A DNA stretch of 64,000 nt from CAYULW01 sp964445815 (GTDB taxonomy: Bacteria > Bacteroidota > Bacteroidia > Flavobacteriales_E > Vicingaceae): the NCBI GenBank assembly GCA_964445815.1, contig CAYULW010000008.1, positions 67,513 to 131,512 on the forward strand, given 5' to 3'. The notes under the pieces were generated by a model. The model was not told the origin of the DNA. It ran no database searches and saw only the letters and a list, made by a program, of their open reading frames with translations. The translations under genes were made by a program, and so were the position numbers. Shown one piece after another: positions 51,183-59,802 of this stretch (its first letter is position 1; each line of letters opens with the position of its first letter).

Positions 51183-53710
51183 AACTTGACCTGAAGTTTA
51201 AGGTTCAATTGTCTCGAAGTCAAAAAATTGGGTACAGCGTATTGTCTGTTTGTGACATCAGTGACCCACAAGTAAGACAGGGTGTTGTTTCGCTGTAGCA
51301 AGTTAAAAACATCTATACCCACCCAAACGGATTTAAAATGGCGAAGGGGATTTCTAGGAGAAAATTTTGAGTCTTCGCCGATAAGTTCCTTAGACATACC
51401 GATATCTACTCTGATGTATGCAGGAATTCTTAAAGTGTCTTTATAGCGTTCATTAGAGGGTGGCCCAAAAGGCATGCCGCTACCATAATGAAAGGTCATG
51501 TGCATTTTATAAGTTGGGTATCGTGGAAAATAGTCTTGAAAAAAGAGACTGAAGTTCAAACGTTGATCGGTAGGTCTGGGAATATAACCCGGTTCAGTTC
51601 TGCTGCTATCAACAGCCGTGCTGTTGCGGGTAAATCCGGGAATGATCCTTTCCCCCTCATCATTAAAATAGGTATAATAGAAATCATCCTGAATGTCTTC
51701 ATACACTTGCATGACACCGACATTTACCCATGAATCAACCCCTTTAACAAACTCACCATTGACTTTGAGATCCACACCCACTGCATAAGCTTCTGAATTG
51801 TTTTCAGCATAATACCTGATCCTTACATTGTCCAATTCATAAGGAATAATGTTGTCCATTTGTTTGTAATAGGCTTCTCCAACAAATTTGAAAGGTCGGT
51901 TCCAGGATTTAAAATTATAGTCGGCCCCAAGCACAAAATGAATGGATCGTTGAGCTTTAATGTTTTTATTTAATTCTCCGTCAAAGTTTCTTAGCTCTCT
52001 ATAAAAGGCCGGTTGATGATATACACCGCTGCTTAATCGGAACAAAAGGTCTCTTTTCCAGTCTGGCTCTATTGAAAATGTTGCTCTTGGGCTAAAAACC
52101 ATTTGTTCATTGAGATCCCAATAATTAAAACGCAAGCCTCCGGTTAAACTGTATTTTGTGCCATTAGAATCGGCTTGCCATTCCAGTCTTCTTTGAAAAT
52201 ATCCCATCAAGCGATTAGAAACAAGTGTATTGCTTGCTCTGAAACTATTGAAAAGGGTTAACTCCACAGGTTTATTGGGAGATTGTCCGGGAACAAAGCG
52301 AGGTTGCGGAATGGAGAAACCGGCAGAGTCAATGAGGTCCCATTCGTTCAATTGATCAACAATTTCTTCGTGTTGAACCTTTAATCCCCATTCATAATTT
52401 CCATTGGTCTTTAGGAATTTACCTCGATGTTGAACATTAACTACGCTTGCATTCAAATAATTTCGTGCATGATTCAGGTATGAGCCAACTCCTCTGTTGA
52501 AAGCCACATCTCCAAAATTGCTGCTGCTTAAGTCTCTTTCTAATTCATCAATAAAGTATTGACCTAGAATGTCAAAGGTTTCTGTTTCGAATGAACGGAA
52601 ACCGGAGGTAATGAGTTTTAAGGTCAGTTTTTCATTGGGTTTATAGGTATTGGTGATGGCTCCAAAATACGTTTCAAAATCAGTTAATTCTTGCCCCTCG
52701 AAAAAGATAGTTAACCTTAAAGCTTGCTGGATGGTTCCGAAATTGGTTTCACGCGTTTCCGGGATAAACTCATAGCGGTTTCTTGCATAGTTACCCAAGA
52801 AGCCAATTTCCCATTTTTCGCTAATATCATATGTCATATAGGTCTGCACGTCGCCAAATTGTGGTCGATAATCTCCATCGGTATCCAGACTATTCAAAAC
52901 ATATTGATTCGATCTGTAACGAATGCCGTTGATGTATTTAAAACGCTTATTATCAGAAGCACCTTCAAAGTGAAAAGCAAGGCCCTGTAAGCTGGCACTT
53001 AAAGAACCCTGAACAGAATCAGGTTCTCTATAGTCAACCGCAAGAACGGAAGACATTTTATCTCCGTATCTGGCTTCAAAGCCTCCCGCAGAAAAAGAGA
53101 TATTGTCTACCATGTCTGAATTGATAAAACTTAAACCTTCTTGATTTCCACTGCGGATCAAAAAGGGACGGTAAATTTCAATATCGTTGACATACACCAG
53201 GTTTTCATCGAAACTTCCGCCTCTTACGTTGTATTGAGAGGTCAACTCATTGTTTGAAGAAACCCCGCTAAATGTTTTTACAACATCCTCAAAATTGCCT
53301 GAGGAAGAGGGAACATATTTGATGTTTTTCGGATCAATACTTTCCATGGTATTGGTCCTGTTTTTCTCTTCTTTAATTTCAACTTCATCGATGTCATAAG
53401 CTGCAGGTTTCATAGTCACCTTGTATGACTTTATCTCATTTTTCTTAAAAGTTAAAGTATACTGTTTCGTTTGAAAGCTAATGTGAGAGATCGAGATTGT
53501 GATTTCTTTTCCGGCCGGAACCTCTATGCTGAAGAGCCCTCTTCTGTCTGATATCGCTCCACCTTTTACACCTACTACTGCTATAGATGCACCTTCTATT
53601 GCTTTTTTGTCTTCATCTTGAATTTTACCTTTAAATATGGCAATATCCTGAGCTATAGCTGAAATTGAAAGGACTGAAACCAGAAAGAAAAAAAGCTGTT
53701 TTTTTAGCAC
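51179..53710 (-). CDS. TonB-dependent receptor with N-terminal carboxypeptidase-like domain
   Basis: The 843-residue product has a signal peptide (QLFFFLVSVLSISAIAQ), a CarboxypepD_reg-like domain over residues about 25-105 (GKIQDEDKKAIEGASIAVVG), a plug domain with VVKTFSGVSSNNELTSQYNV plus RGGSFDENLVYVNDIEI, and a 22-strand barrel closing in a terminal Phe (LNLKLQVKF). The ligand is unknown and no SusD partner is adjacent. Its end overlaps the OmpA gene end by 4 bases (convergent). Confidence 0.93.
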   Translation of the reverse strand: MLKKQLFFFLVSVLSISAIAQDIAIFKGKIQDEDKKAIEGASIAVVGVKGGAISDRRGLFSIEVPAGKEITISISHISFQTKQYTLTFKKNEIKSYKVTMKPAAYDIDEVEIKEEKNRTNTMESIDPKNIKYVPSSSGNFEDVVKTFSGVSSNNELTSQYNVRGGSFDENLVYVNDIEIYRPFLIRSGNQEGLSFINSDMVDNISFSAGGFEARYGDKMSSVLAVDYREPDSVQGSLSASLQGLAFHFEGASDNKRFKYINGIRYRSNQYVLNSLDTDGDYRPQFGDVQTYMTYDISEKWEIGFLGNYARNRYEFIPETRETNFGTIQQALRLTIFFEGQELTDFETYFGAITNTYKPNEKLTLKLITSGFRSFETETFDILGQYFIDELERDLSSSNFGDVAFNRGVGSYLNHARNYLNASVVNVQHRGKFLKTNGNYEWGLKVQHEEIVDQLNEWDLIDSAGFSIPQPRFVPGQSPNKPVELTLFNSFRASNTLVSNRLMGYFQRRLEWQADSNGTKYSLTGGLRFNYWDLNEQMVFSPRATFSIEPDWKRDLLFRLSSGVYHQPAFYRELRNFDGELNKNIKAQRSIHFVLGADYNFKSWNRPFKFVGEAYYKQMDNIIPYELDNVRIRYYAENNSEAYAVGVDLKVNGEFVKGVDSWVNVGVMQVYEDIQDDFYYTYFNDEGERIIPGFTRNSTAVDSSRTEPGYIPRPTDQRLNFSLFFQDYFPRYPTYKMHMTFHYGSGMPFGPPSNERYKDTLRIPAYIRVDIGMSKELIGEDSKFSPRNPLRHFKSVWVGIDVFNLLQRNNTLSYLWVTDVTNRQYAVPNFLTSRQLNLKLQVKF

Positions 53711-53777
53711 GGTGCCAAATTAGTAAAATTGTAAAGCAAGCAATTTGTAAACGAGCAAGAATAATATTATTGCATTC

Positions 53778-54221
53778 ATGAGTAGAATTGAACGATTTAA
53801 TGTTAGGGTTTATGGGATTCTCATCAATAAAAATGAAGAACTACTTTTGTCTAAAGAAGAGAAAGGGGAGATGCGTTTTACTAAGTTTCCCGGAGGCGGA
53901 TTAGAATTGGGCGAGGGGATTATCGATTGCCTTAAGAGAGAATTTATGGAAGAGGTTGGTATAGATGTAGAAATCTTAGAACATTTCTATACTACAGACT
54001 TTTTTCAGGTCTCAGCATTTAACAGTCAGGACCAATTGATAAGCATCTACTATAAATTAAGTTCTAGTCAATGCAACCAAGTTAAACACAACAGCTTGGC
54101 AAAGGATGCGCAACCTGGGGAAATGAACCGTTTGGTATGGTGCTCTTTATCATCCTTAAAGACGAAGGACTTGACCTATCCGATTGATCGCCTCGTAGCC
54201 GAGAAACTAATTCAAAACTAG
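53778..54221 (+). CDS. Nudix hydrolase
   Basis: The 147-residue product has an intact Nudix box, GGGLELGEGIIDCLKREFME plus EVGI, preceded by FPGG. These enzymes hydrolyse nucleoside-diphosphate-linked compounds, and the substrate cannot be read from the sequence. It is close in kind to the MutT/ADP-ribose-type Nudix proteins common in Bacteroidota. It stands between the TonB receptor and a convergent XRE gene. Confidence 0.9.
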   Translation: MSRIERFNVRVYGILINKNEELLLSKEEKGEMRFTKFPGGGLELGEGIIDCLKREFMEEVGIDVEILEHFYTTDFFQVSAFNSQDQLISIYYKLSSSQCNQVKHNSLAKDAQPGEMNRLVWCSLSSLKTKDLTYPIDRLVAEKLIQN

Positions 54222-54229
54222 AATTCTTT

Positions 54230-54592
54230 CTAAGATTTACTTGAAAGTGCTCTCATGAGAATTGAAATGGACTTTTGTATTCTTTGATTTTGCGACTGTA
54301 TTTCTTTTAGATAATTCAGAATATTACTTTTCTCAGATCTTGAATGTCCGGCTGAGGTTAGTTTTGGCAAATGCTCAGATTCATCAAAAGAACTGATATC
54401 CAATTCGAGGCAGTTACAGATGTCTTCAACCTTTCGTTTAGTTAGGCCTGTTTGCCCACTTTCTAACTTTTGATAGGCTTGTTGACTAATGTTCAGCTTC
54501 ATGGCTAAATACTCTTGCGAGTATCCTTTTAATAAGCGAATGGATTTGATTGTTCTTAACAGGGATTGATTTTTTTTGCCTTTGTTTTTCAT
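54230..54592 (-). CDS. XRE-family transcriptional regulator
   Basis: The 120-residue product has an HTH_3 domain over residues about 12-70 (IRLLKGYSQEYLAMKLNISQ, QAYQKLESGQTGLTKRKVED, ICNCLELDISSF) and a helical tail that probably dimerises. It is followed upstream by a 470-base gap, which probably contains its operator. Confidence 0.88.
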   Translation of the reverse strand: MKNKGKKNQSLLRTIKSIRLLKGYSQEYLAMKLNISQQAYQKLESGQTGLTKRKVEDICNCLELDISSFDESEHLPKLTSAGHSRSEKSNILNYLKEIQSQNQRIQKSISILMRALSSKS

Positions 54593-55062
54593 TGGTAAGG
54601 TGTTGCTTGATTGTTTATCATAAAAATAACCTTTATTCTATTTCAAAAATTGAGGAATTCATAAATAGAGCTTATTTTTTTATGTGATGTCTATCTAGTT
54701 AATAACAAGAGGAATAGACAATTGTTGTGTGACCTGGACTTTTGATTTTTATTTCAAGATACAAGCTTGTTTAGGCATTGTATGAAAACATCTTCCATTT
54801 GAACCCAAGAATAATTAACTAAATGCCTACTTATTGTAAATTACAACTTTTATTGTTGTAGTTTACAACTAATTATTTTACAGATAGTTATAGTTGTTCG
54901 ATACTTTTAGGCAACTGTTTATCACTTTTAAAAACAATTAGAAAACCCTCCTGTGGAAGACACCACAATAAAGGTACAACCAAGAAGAGTTGAGTGAACA
55001 AGAAAAGGGTATGCCATGACCCATTAAACTTTGGCAGAAATAATTTTTTAATCTAAACCTAT
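54593..55062. other. 470-base AT-rich gap with an operator-like inverted repeat
   Basis: No convincing gene is seen. The main feature is the inverted repeat at 54834-54868. Promoters for the divergent XRE gene and the secreted 146-residue protein should lie here. A weak wider pairing AAATGCCTA ... TAGGCA (about 54821 and 54909) encloses the repeat. Confidence 0.5.
54834..54868. promoter_or_regulatory. Inverted repeat TTGTAAATTACAAC / GTTGTAGTTTACAA
   Basis: Two 14-base arms with a single mismatch lie around a 7-base AT spacer, about 195 bases upstream of the secreted protein gene and 240 bases upstream of the XRE gene. Each arm is itself nearly palindromic (TTGTAA-TTACAA type). A regulator site is likely, perhaps for the XRE protein. 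Confidence 0.55.
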
Positions 55063-55503
55063 ATGAAAATGAAAAAGTTAATTGGAATTGTAACGGCACT
55101 ATTGTTTGTAGTCGTTGCGTACGCAAATGAAAAAAACGAGTTTAAAAAAGTGGCCAATGCTTCAGAAGCTGAAGCAGTTTTAATTGAGTTCAATGAAAAT
55201 TGGACAATTGAAGGTCAGCTAACACTAGAAGACTACATGATAAAAGAGCTTGAAAAAATGGGTCTTGAAAATGTAGAAAGTGTTAAAGTTTACACCAAAG
55301 ATGATGAAAGTATAGCTGTATATGTGACAGAAGACGGAGATGTTTTTACCAGAGCAACTTCTGCCTGTAACGGAACACAAACCATTAAGTGTAATTGTAA
55401 TCAGCATGGTAATGCACTTTGGGATTTCAACGGAGACGGATTTTGTGATTGGCAAACAGAATGTATCCAAGCATGTTCCGGTCCTGGTCATAATGAAGAT
55501 TAA
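55063..55503 (+). CDS. Small secreted cysteine-rich protein
   Basis: The 146-residue product has a signal peptide (MKKLIGIVTALLFVVVAYAN), an acidic middle and a C-terminal segment of about 45 residues with six Cys (SACNGTQTIKCNCNQHGN; DFNGDGFCDWQTECIQACSG). D-x-N-x-D-G resembles an EF-hand-like calcium loop. A strong terminator follows. It could be a small bacteriocin-like or cell-surface protein. I recognise no family. Confidence 0.65.
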   Translation: MKMKKLIGIVTALLFVVVAYANEKNEFKKVANASEAEAVLIEFNENWTIEGQLTLEDYMIKELEKMGLENVESVKVYTKDDESIAVYVTEDGDVFTRATSACNGTQTIKCNCNQHGNALWDFNGDGFCDWQTECIQACSGPGHNED

Positions 55504-55558
55504 GCCAATGAGATATTTTTCTTGCTAAGAGAAAGGTCGTCTTAAAATAAAAGTGATT

Positions 55559-55597
55559 AAAGGAGCTTCGATTAAGTTTGAAGCTCCTTTGTTTTTA
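55559..55597. terminator. Strong bidirectional-looking terminator
   Basis: AAAGGAGCTTC and GAAGCTCCTTT form an 11-base stem with a 10-base loop and T/A tracts on both sides. It lies between the end of the secreted protein gene and the end of the convergent M16 peptidase gene. Confidence 0.85.
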
Positions 55598-55611
55598 TTA
55601 TCCTGGTTTAA

Positions 55612-56868
55612 TCAGTTACTGTAGTTCTCAAGATCAGTTTTTCCCTTAAAATTCAAGTAGTGAAAATCAGACGCGTTCAATTGCTCATTAACAATGTCAA
55701 ATAAAATATCTGAGTTGATAGCTTCTATATGGGCATAAATGTCGTCGAGTTCAAAAATCTGATCGCGCTGAAGTAAAGATTTGCCGTTGGAAAGCATTAG
55801 ACTGACATTATTCTCTCTCGCTATGGCGATTTGACCTTTCAATTGTTGTTTGGCGGTATTGAGTTTGGTTTGACTCAAGCGTTTATTTTTCAATTGCTTG
55901 ATTTCTTTCAAAACTAACTGAACACAGCGCTCTAAATATTTAGGATCCGTTCCCAGATAAATGGAGAAAATACCTGTGTCGGTATAGGCGGTATATTGAG
56001 AATCTATAGCGTATGTATAACCGTATTTCTCACGCACTTTCAAGTTCAAGATAGAGTTTAAGCCTGGGCCACCTAGAATATTATTTAACAAGACCATTGC
56101 TAGGCGATTTGGGTGATTTAGTGCATAGCTGGTTTTGCCAATCATTGCATGTGATTGATAGATGGGTTTATCAATACTTGTTTTAATGCGATTTACCGGC
56201 TTTATGCCCTGTCTGTTGAGGCTAGGTGATTTAGAACCCACAGAGCCAAAATATTTATCGAGCAAACGGTAAAGTTTTTTGAAGGAGATATTTCCAACAC
56301 TTGAGAAAACCATGTTTTCGGGCTGATACAAGCGTTGAATGAAATAAATAATATCCTCTCTTTGAAGCTGTTTTAGAGAGTCTGATGTACCAAGAATGGG
56401 GTTGCCAAGAGCGTGGCCACTAAAAACTTGAGCTTCAAAATCGTCGTAGATCAGTTCTGATGGACTGTCCCTGTAGAGGTTAATTTCATCATAAATGACC
56501 TCTTTTTCTTTTCTTAATTCTTGCTCGGGAAAAGTGCTTTGAAAACTGATATCAAATAGCAGTTCAATTGCTCTTTCAAAATGTGGCTTGAGAAAAGTGC
56601 TGTATAAGCAGGTCAATTCTTTTGTTGTGTAGGCATCAATTTCACCACCTACACTATCCATTCGATTTAAAATGTGAAAGGACTTCCTTCGTTGAGTACC
56701 TTTAAATAGAGCATGCTCTATAAAGTGAGCCAAGCCACTTTCATGTGCTAATTCATCTCTTGTGCCTGCATTAATAAATAAACCACAATGACCAACAGGT
56801 CCATTTTTTTCAAGATGAACTATTTTTAAGCCGTTATTCAATTCACCAATATGTAACTCTTTACTCAT
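55612..56868 (-). CDS. M16-family zinc metallopeptidase (pitrilysin/processing-peptidase-like)
   Basis: The start is taken at MSKELHIGELNNGLKIVHLE; a longer frame reaches into the divergent gene. The 418-residue product has the inverted zinc motif HFIEH (His48, Glu51, His52) and the downstream Glu pair in EKEVIYDEINLY. A C-terminal half has GGPGLNSILNLKVREKYGYTY, typical of the M16 R/Y region. It has no signal peptide, so it is cytoplasmic or peripheral. The length equals one full M16B subunit. Confidence 0.93.
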   Translation of the reverse strand: MSKELHIGELNNGLKIVHLEKNGPVGHCGLFINAGTRDELAHESGLAHFIEHALFKGTQRRKSFHILNRMDSVGGEIDAYTTKELTCLYSTFLKPHFERAIELLFDISFQSTFPEQELRKEKEVIYDEINLYRDSPSELIYDDFEAQVFSGHALGNPILGTSDSLKQLQREDIIYFIQRLYQPENMVFSSVGNISFKKLYRLLDKYFGSVGSKSPSLNRQGIKPVNRIKTSIDKPIYQSHAMIGKTSYALNHPNRLAMVLLNNILGGPGLNSILNLKVREKYGYTYAIDSQYTAYTDTGIFSIYLGTDPKYLERCVQLVLKEIKQLKNKRLSQTKLNTAKQQLKGQIAIARENNVSLMLSNGKSLLQRDQIFELDDIYAHIEAINSDILFDIVNEQLNASDFHYLNFKGKTDLENYSN

Positions 56869-56919
56869 AGAAGAGGGCAATATTAAGTGATTACATTCAA
56901 ACCTTTGTATTTTAGCACA

Positions 56920-58347
56920 ATGTCTGTTCACTTTAAGAAAATTTTTATACTGGCTTGCTTGGTCTATTTTCTAGCGGCTATTTTTTCAAAAGGGTATCAT
57001 CATTTTGATGAGCATTTTCAGATTTTAGAAATGGCCAATTATAAACTGGGTAATATTCCATTTGAAGAAATGCCTTGGGAGTTGGGACATCAAATGCGTC
57101 CTGCAATACAGCCATTTATTGCGTATGTCGTGATAACTGTTTTTGATACACTTGGCATAGAAAACCCTTTTACTGTGGCGTGGTTTTTAAGATTGCTAAG
57201 TGCATGTCTAGCACTATTTGTTTATTATCAGTTGTTCAGACTGTATAAACCTCGGTTCTCAAGTAATAAATGGTTAGCTCGCGCTTACCTGATGACCTCT
57301 CTTTTATTGTGGTACTTGATATACAATGGAGTTCGGTTTTCTTCCGAGAACTGGTCGGCTTTAATTCTGGCTTTTGCCTATGTTCTTTATTTTAAGGAAG
57401 GAGAAAAGGAGAGAAAGAACTTTATAATCATCGGTCTTTTATTCGGACTGGCCTTTTCAATCCGTTTTCAGACAGCGCTTATGACTTCTGGTTTTATGTT
57501 ATGGATGCTAGCAGTTAATAGGGAGAAGGTAAAGTCCATTTTTTATCAAATTATTGGAATCATATTGGGAATAGGGCTTGGGCTGCTGGCAGATTGGTGG
57601 TTTTATGAAGAAGTGACCATAAGTGCATGGAATTACTTGGATCAAAATATTATTCAGAACAAGGTCAATAATTTTGTCATTCGGCCATGGACATTTTACT
57701 TTGAACGTTTCTTTGGTCAAGGTATTCCTCCTATAAGTATTGTTACAACACTTTGTGTTTTGCTTTTTATGCTTCTAAAGCGGAAACATGCTCTAACTTG
57801 GATGCTCGTCCCGTTTCTGTTGGTTCATTTTTATATTGGTCATAAAGAGCTTCGCTTCCTATTTACCATTATTCCCTTTTTGCCATTCATAATTTTAACT
57901 GTATTAGAAGAATGTCAAAGGCGTTGGAAAATTCTGGATGTTCTTTGGTTGAGAAAAGTAATGGTCTTTACATTTTGGATAAATATCCTTTTTGTTCTGG
58001 TCGCCAGCTTTAGACCTGCAGATCCTTATATTGGTTTCTATGAGAAAATCTATGAAGAAATAGATTCAGAAGCAAAGCTCTATTACATTAAACACAATCC
58101 GTATCATCGAATCACCAATTTGTATTTCTATAAACCGGAAGCACTTTCAATTGAGGAATGGACGAGTAAAACAGATGTGGACGAAACAATGCCTACATAT
58201 CTTGTCATTAGAGGCAAGACTTCACTGCCGGAAGAAATTTCTTCGGATCAATTGATTTTTTCGACATTTCCGGTTTGGCTGCAAAAATTTAACTTCAATA
58301 AATGGCAGGAGAAGAGTGGTGCCATGAAAATGTATCGACTCAATTAA
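56920..58347 (+). CDS. GT22-like membrane mannosyltransferase
   Basis: The start at ATG 56920 (MSVHFKKIFILACLVYFLAA) avoids overlap with the divergent peptidase. The 475-residue multi-pass membrane protein has the family's first-loop HHFDEHFQILE, then MRPAIQPFIAY, and a late HKELRFLFTIIPFLPF. This resembles Alg9/PIG-B-type dolichyl-phosphate-mannose-dependent mannosyltransferases (HKE-x-RF). There is no neighbouring polysaccharide cluster, so its acceptor is unknown. Confidence 0.82.
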   Translation: MSVHFKKIFILACLVYFLAAIFSKGYHHFDEHFQILEMANYKLGNIPFEEMPWELGHQMRPAIQPFIAYVVITVFDTLGIENPFTVAWFLRLLSACLALFVYYQLFRLYKPRFSSNKWLARAYLMTSLLLWYLIYNGVRFSSENWSALILAFAYVLYFKEGEKERKNFIIIGLLFGLAFSIRFQTALMTSGFMLWMLAVNREKVKSIFYQIIGIILGIGLGLLADWWFYEEVTISAWNYLDQNIIQNKVNNFVIRPWTFYFERFFGQGIPPISIVTTLCVLLFMLLKRKHALTWMLVPFLLVHFYIGHKELRFLFTIIPFLPFIILTVLEECQRRWKILDVLWLRKVMVFTFWINILFVLVASFRPADPYIGFYEKIYEEIDSEAKLYYIKHNPYHRITNLYFYKPEALSIEEWTSKTDVDETMPTYLVIRGKTSLPEEISSDQLIFSTFPVWLQKFNFNKWQEKSGAMKMYRLN

Positions 58348-59768
58348 TGATCTCCAAGTTGGATGATGTTTACATAGTGTTGATAACGGTCAAAAACTTC
58401 ACGTACATATTTGAAAGTTTCAGAGCCTCGACAATAGCCATAATAGACAACTTCATCTTTATAATATTCCGGTTCACTTTTTTTCAAAATCATTTCTTCT
58501 ACATTATTGTCCCATTTCTTCGGATCAAAACCAAACTTTTCTGCTAATCGAATGGCATCAAAGACATGACCAAGACCTACATTGTAAGCAGCTAAGACAA
58601 AAGGGATACGATCTAAGCTGTCTTCTACTTTAACTTCAAATTGTGTATCTAACCATTTTAGATAATTTATGCCTGCTCTAATGTTTTCTTCCGGCCCTGA
58701 ATTAGAGTCGAGTCCAAAACTTTCAGCTGTATTAGGCATCAATTGCATCAGGCCGCTAGCTCCTGTCCATGCTTCTTTATAATGGTCGAAGCCCGATTCT
58801 TGATAGATTAAAGAAACAACCAATAACCAATCCCATCCTAATTGATGAATGTGTGACTTAATGACTTCATCATAAGGGCTGATCTGTCCACTTTTAGGAG
58901 TAAAAAGTTCACTATTTAAACGATTTCTGAAAATCTTAGTATTGCCAAAATACTTTAGATAAGTCATCCTAAACGCAATGGTTTTAGAGTAGGACTCAAG
59001 CCACTTGTTGAGTGTATCCCTTAATTCATCAGAACCTAAAGGTAAGGCCCACGCTACTTGTTGTTCTAAGCTGATTGGCGTTTTTATGTCAATCTTTCTA
59101 AAATAGGCCTTATTGATTTTTGCAATGTGTTCATCTGCTATTGTATAATGGATATCTCCCTGATTAACCTTCTCAATAAGCTTCTCTACGGGAGTAGTTC
59201 CGGGAACAGTTTCTATATTGATGTTACCACCTATCTCTTCAGAAAGATGTGTTAAGCGTTCATAGAAGGATGAGTTTCTTCTCACATGAACCGTGCTGTC
59301 GATCAGTGCACTTAGCTTACGAACAATTTTTCTTCCTCTTTCCAAATGTTGAACCAATACTTGCCTTGATTGGATTATAGCATTGCTAAAAAGTACAGCT
59401 TTTCTTCGCTCCTTTGTTACCGTGAGATTTGCTGCAATAATATCTGCTTCTTTAGCATCGAATCGATTAAAGATAGAATCAAGATTCTCAATGACTTCAA
59501 TTTCGAGTTCAACATCTAAATGATTGGCAAAAGCATTAAGCAATTCAAATTCAAATCCCATGGCTTGACCTTTGAAGACAAAATAGCTGGTATTACTATT
59601 GTCAACCAGTGCGCGTATCTTATTGCTTTTTATGATGTTGTTGAGTGAGGCTGCTTGAGCAATCCATTTGTCTTTCTTGTTTTGATGTTCAACATTAGAT
59701 TGACAAGAAATAATAAGGATAATGATACAAAGAAAACAATGTTGAATAATGCGCTTCACAAGACCCAA
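58344..59768 (-). CDS. MltF-like lytic transglycosylase lipoprotein
   Basis: The 474-residue product has a lipoprotein signal with Cys22 (IIILIISC). A periplasmic solute-binding-like domain spans residues about 50-280 (KIRALVDNSNTSYFVFKG, ADIIAANLTVTKERRKAVLF). A SLT domain follows from about 300, with catalytic Glu324 in SLIYQESGFDHYKEAWTGAS plus GLMQLMPNTAESFG, and later FVLAAYNVGLGHV. MltF enzymes cut the glycan strands of peptidoglycan from the periplasm. Confidence 0.93.
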   Translation of the reverse strand: MGLVKRIIQHCFLCIIILIISCQSNVEHQNKKDKWIAQAASLNNIIKSNKIRALVDNSNTSYFVFKGQAMGFEFELLNAFANHLDVELEIEVIENLDSIFNRFDAKEADIIAANLTVTKERRKAVLFSNAIIQSRQVLVQHLERGRKIVRKLSALIDSTVHVRRNSSFYERLTHLSEEIGGNINIETVPGTTPVEKLIEKVNQGDIHYTIADEHIAKINKAYFRKIDIKTPISLEQQVAWALPLGSDELRDTLNKWLESYSKTIAFRMTYLKYFGNTKIFRNRLNSELFTPKSGQISPYDEVIKSHIHQLGWDWLLVVSLIYQESGFDHYKEAWTGASGLMQLMPNTAESFGLDSNSGPEENIRAGINYLKWLDTQFEVKVEDSLDRIPFVLAAYNVGLGHVFDAIRLAEKFGFDPKKWDNNVEEMILKKSEPEYYKDEVVYYGYCRGSETFKYVREVFDRYQHYVNIIQLGDH

Positions 59769-59802
59769 AAGATAGGGAATTGTTTTGATATTTTTGAATA
59801 CT

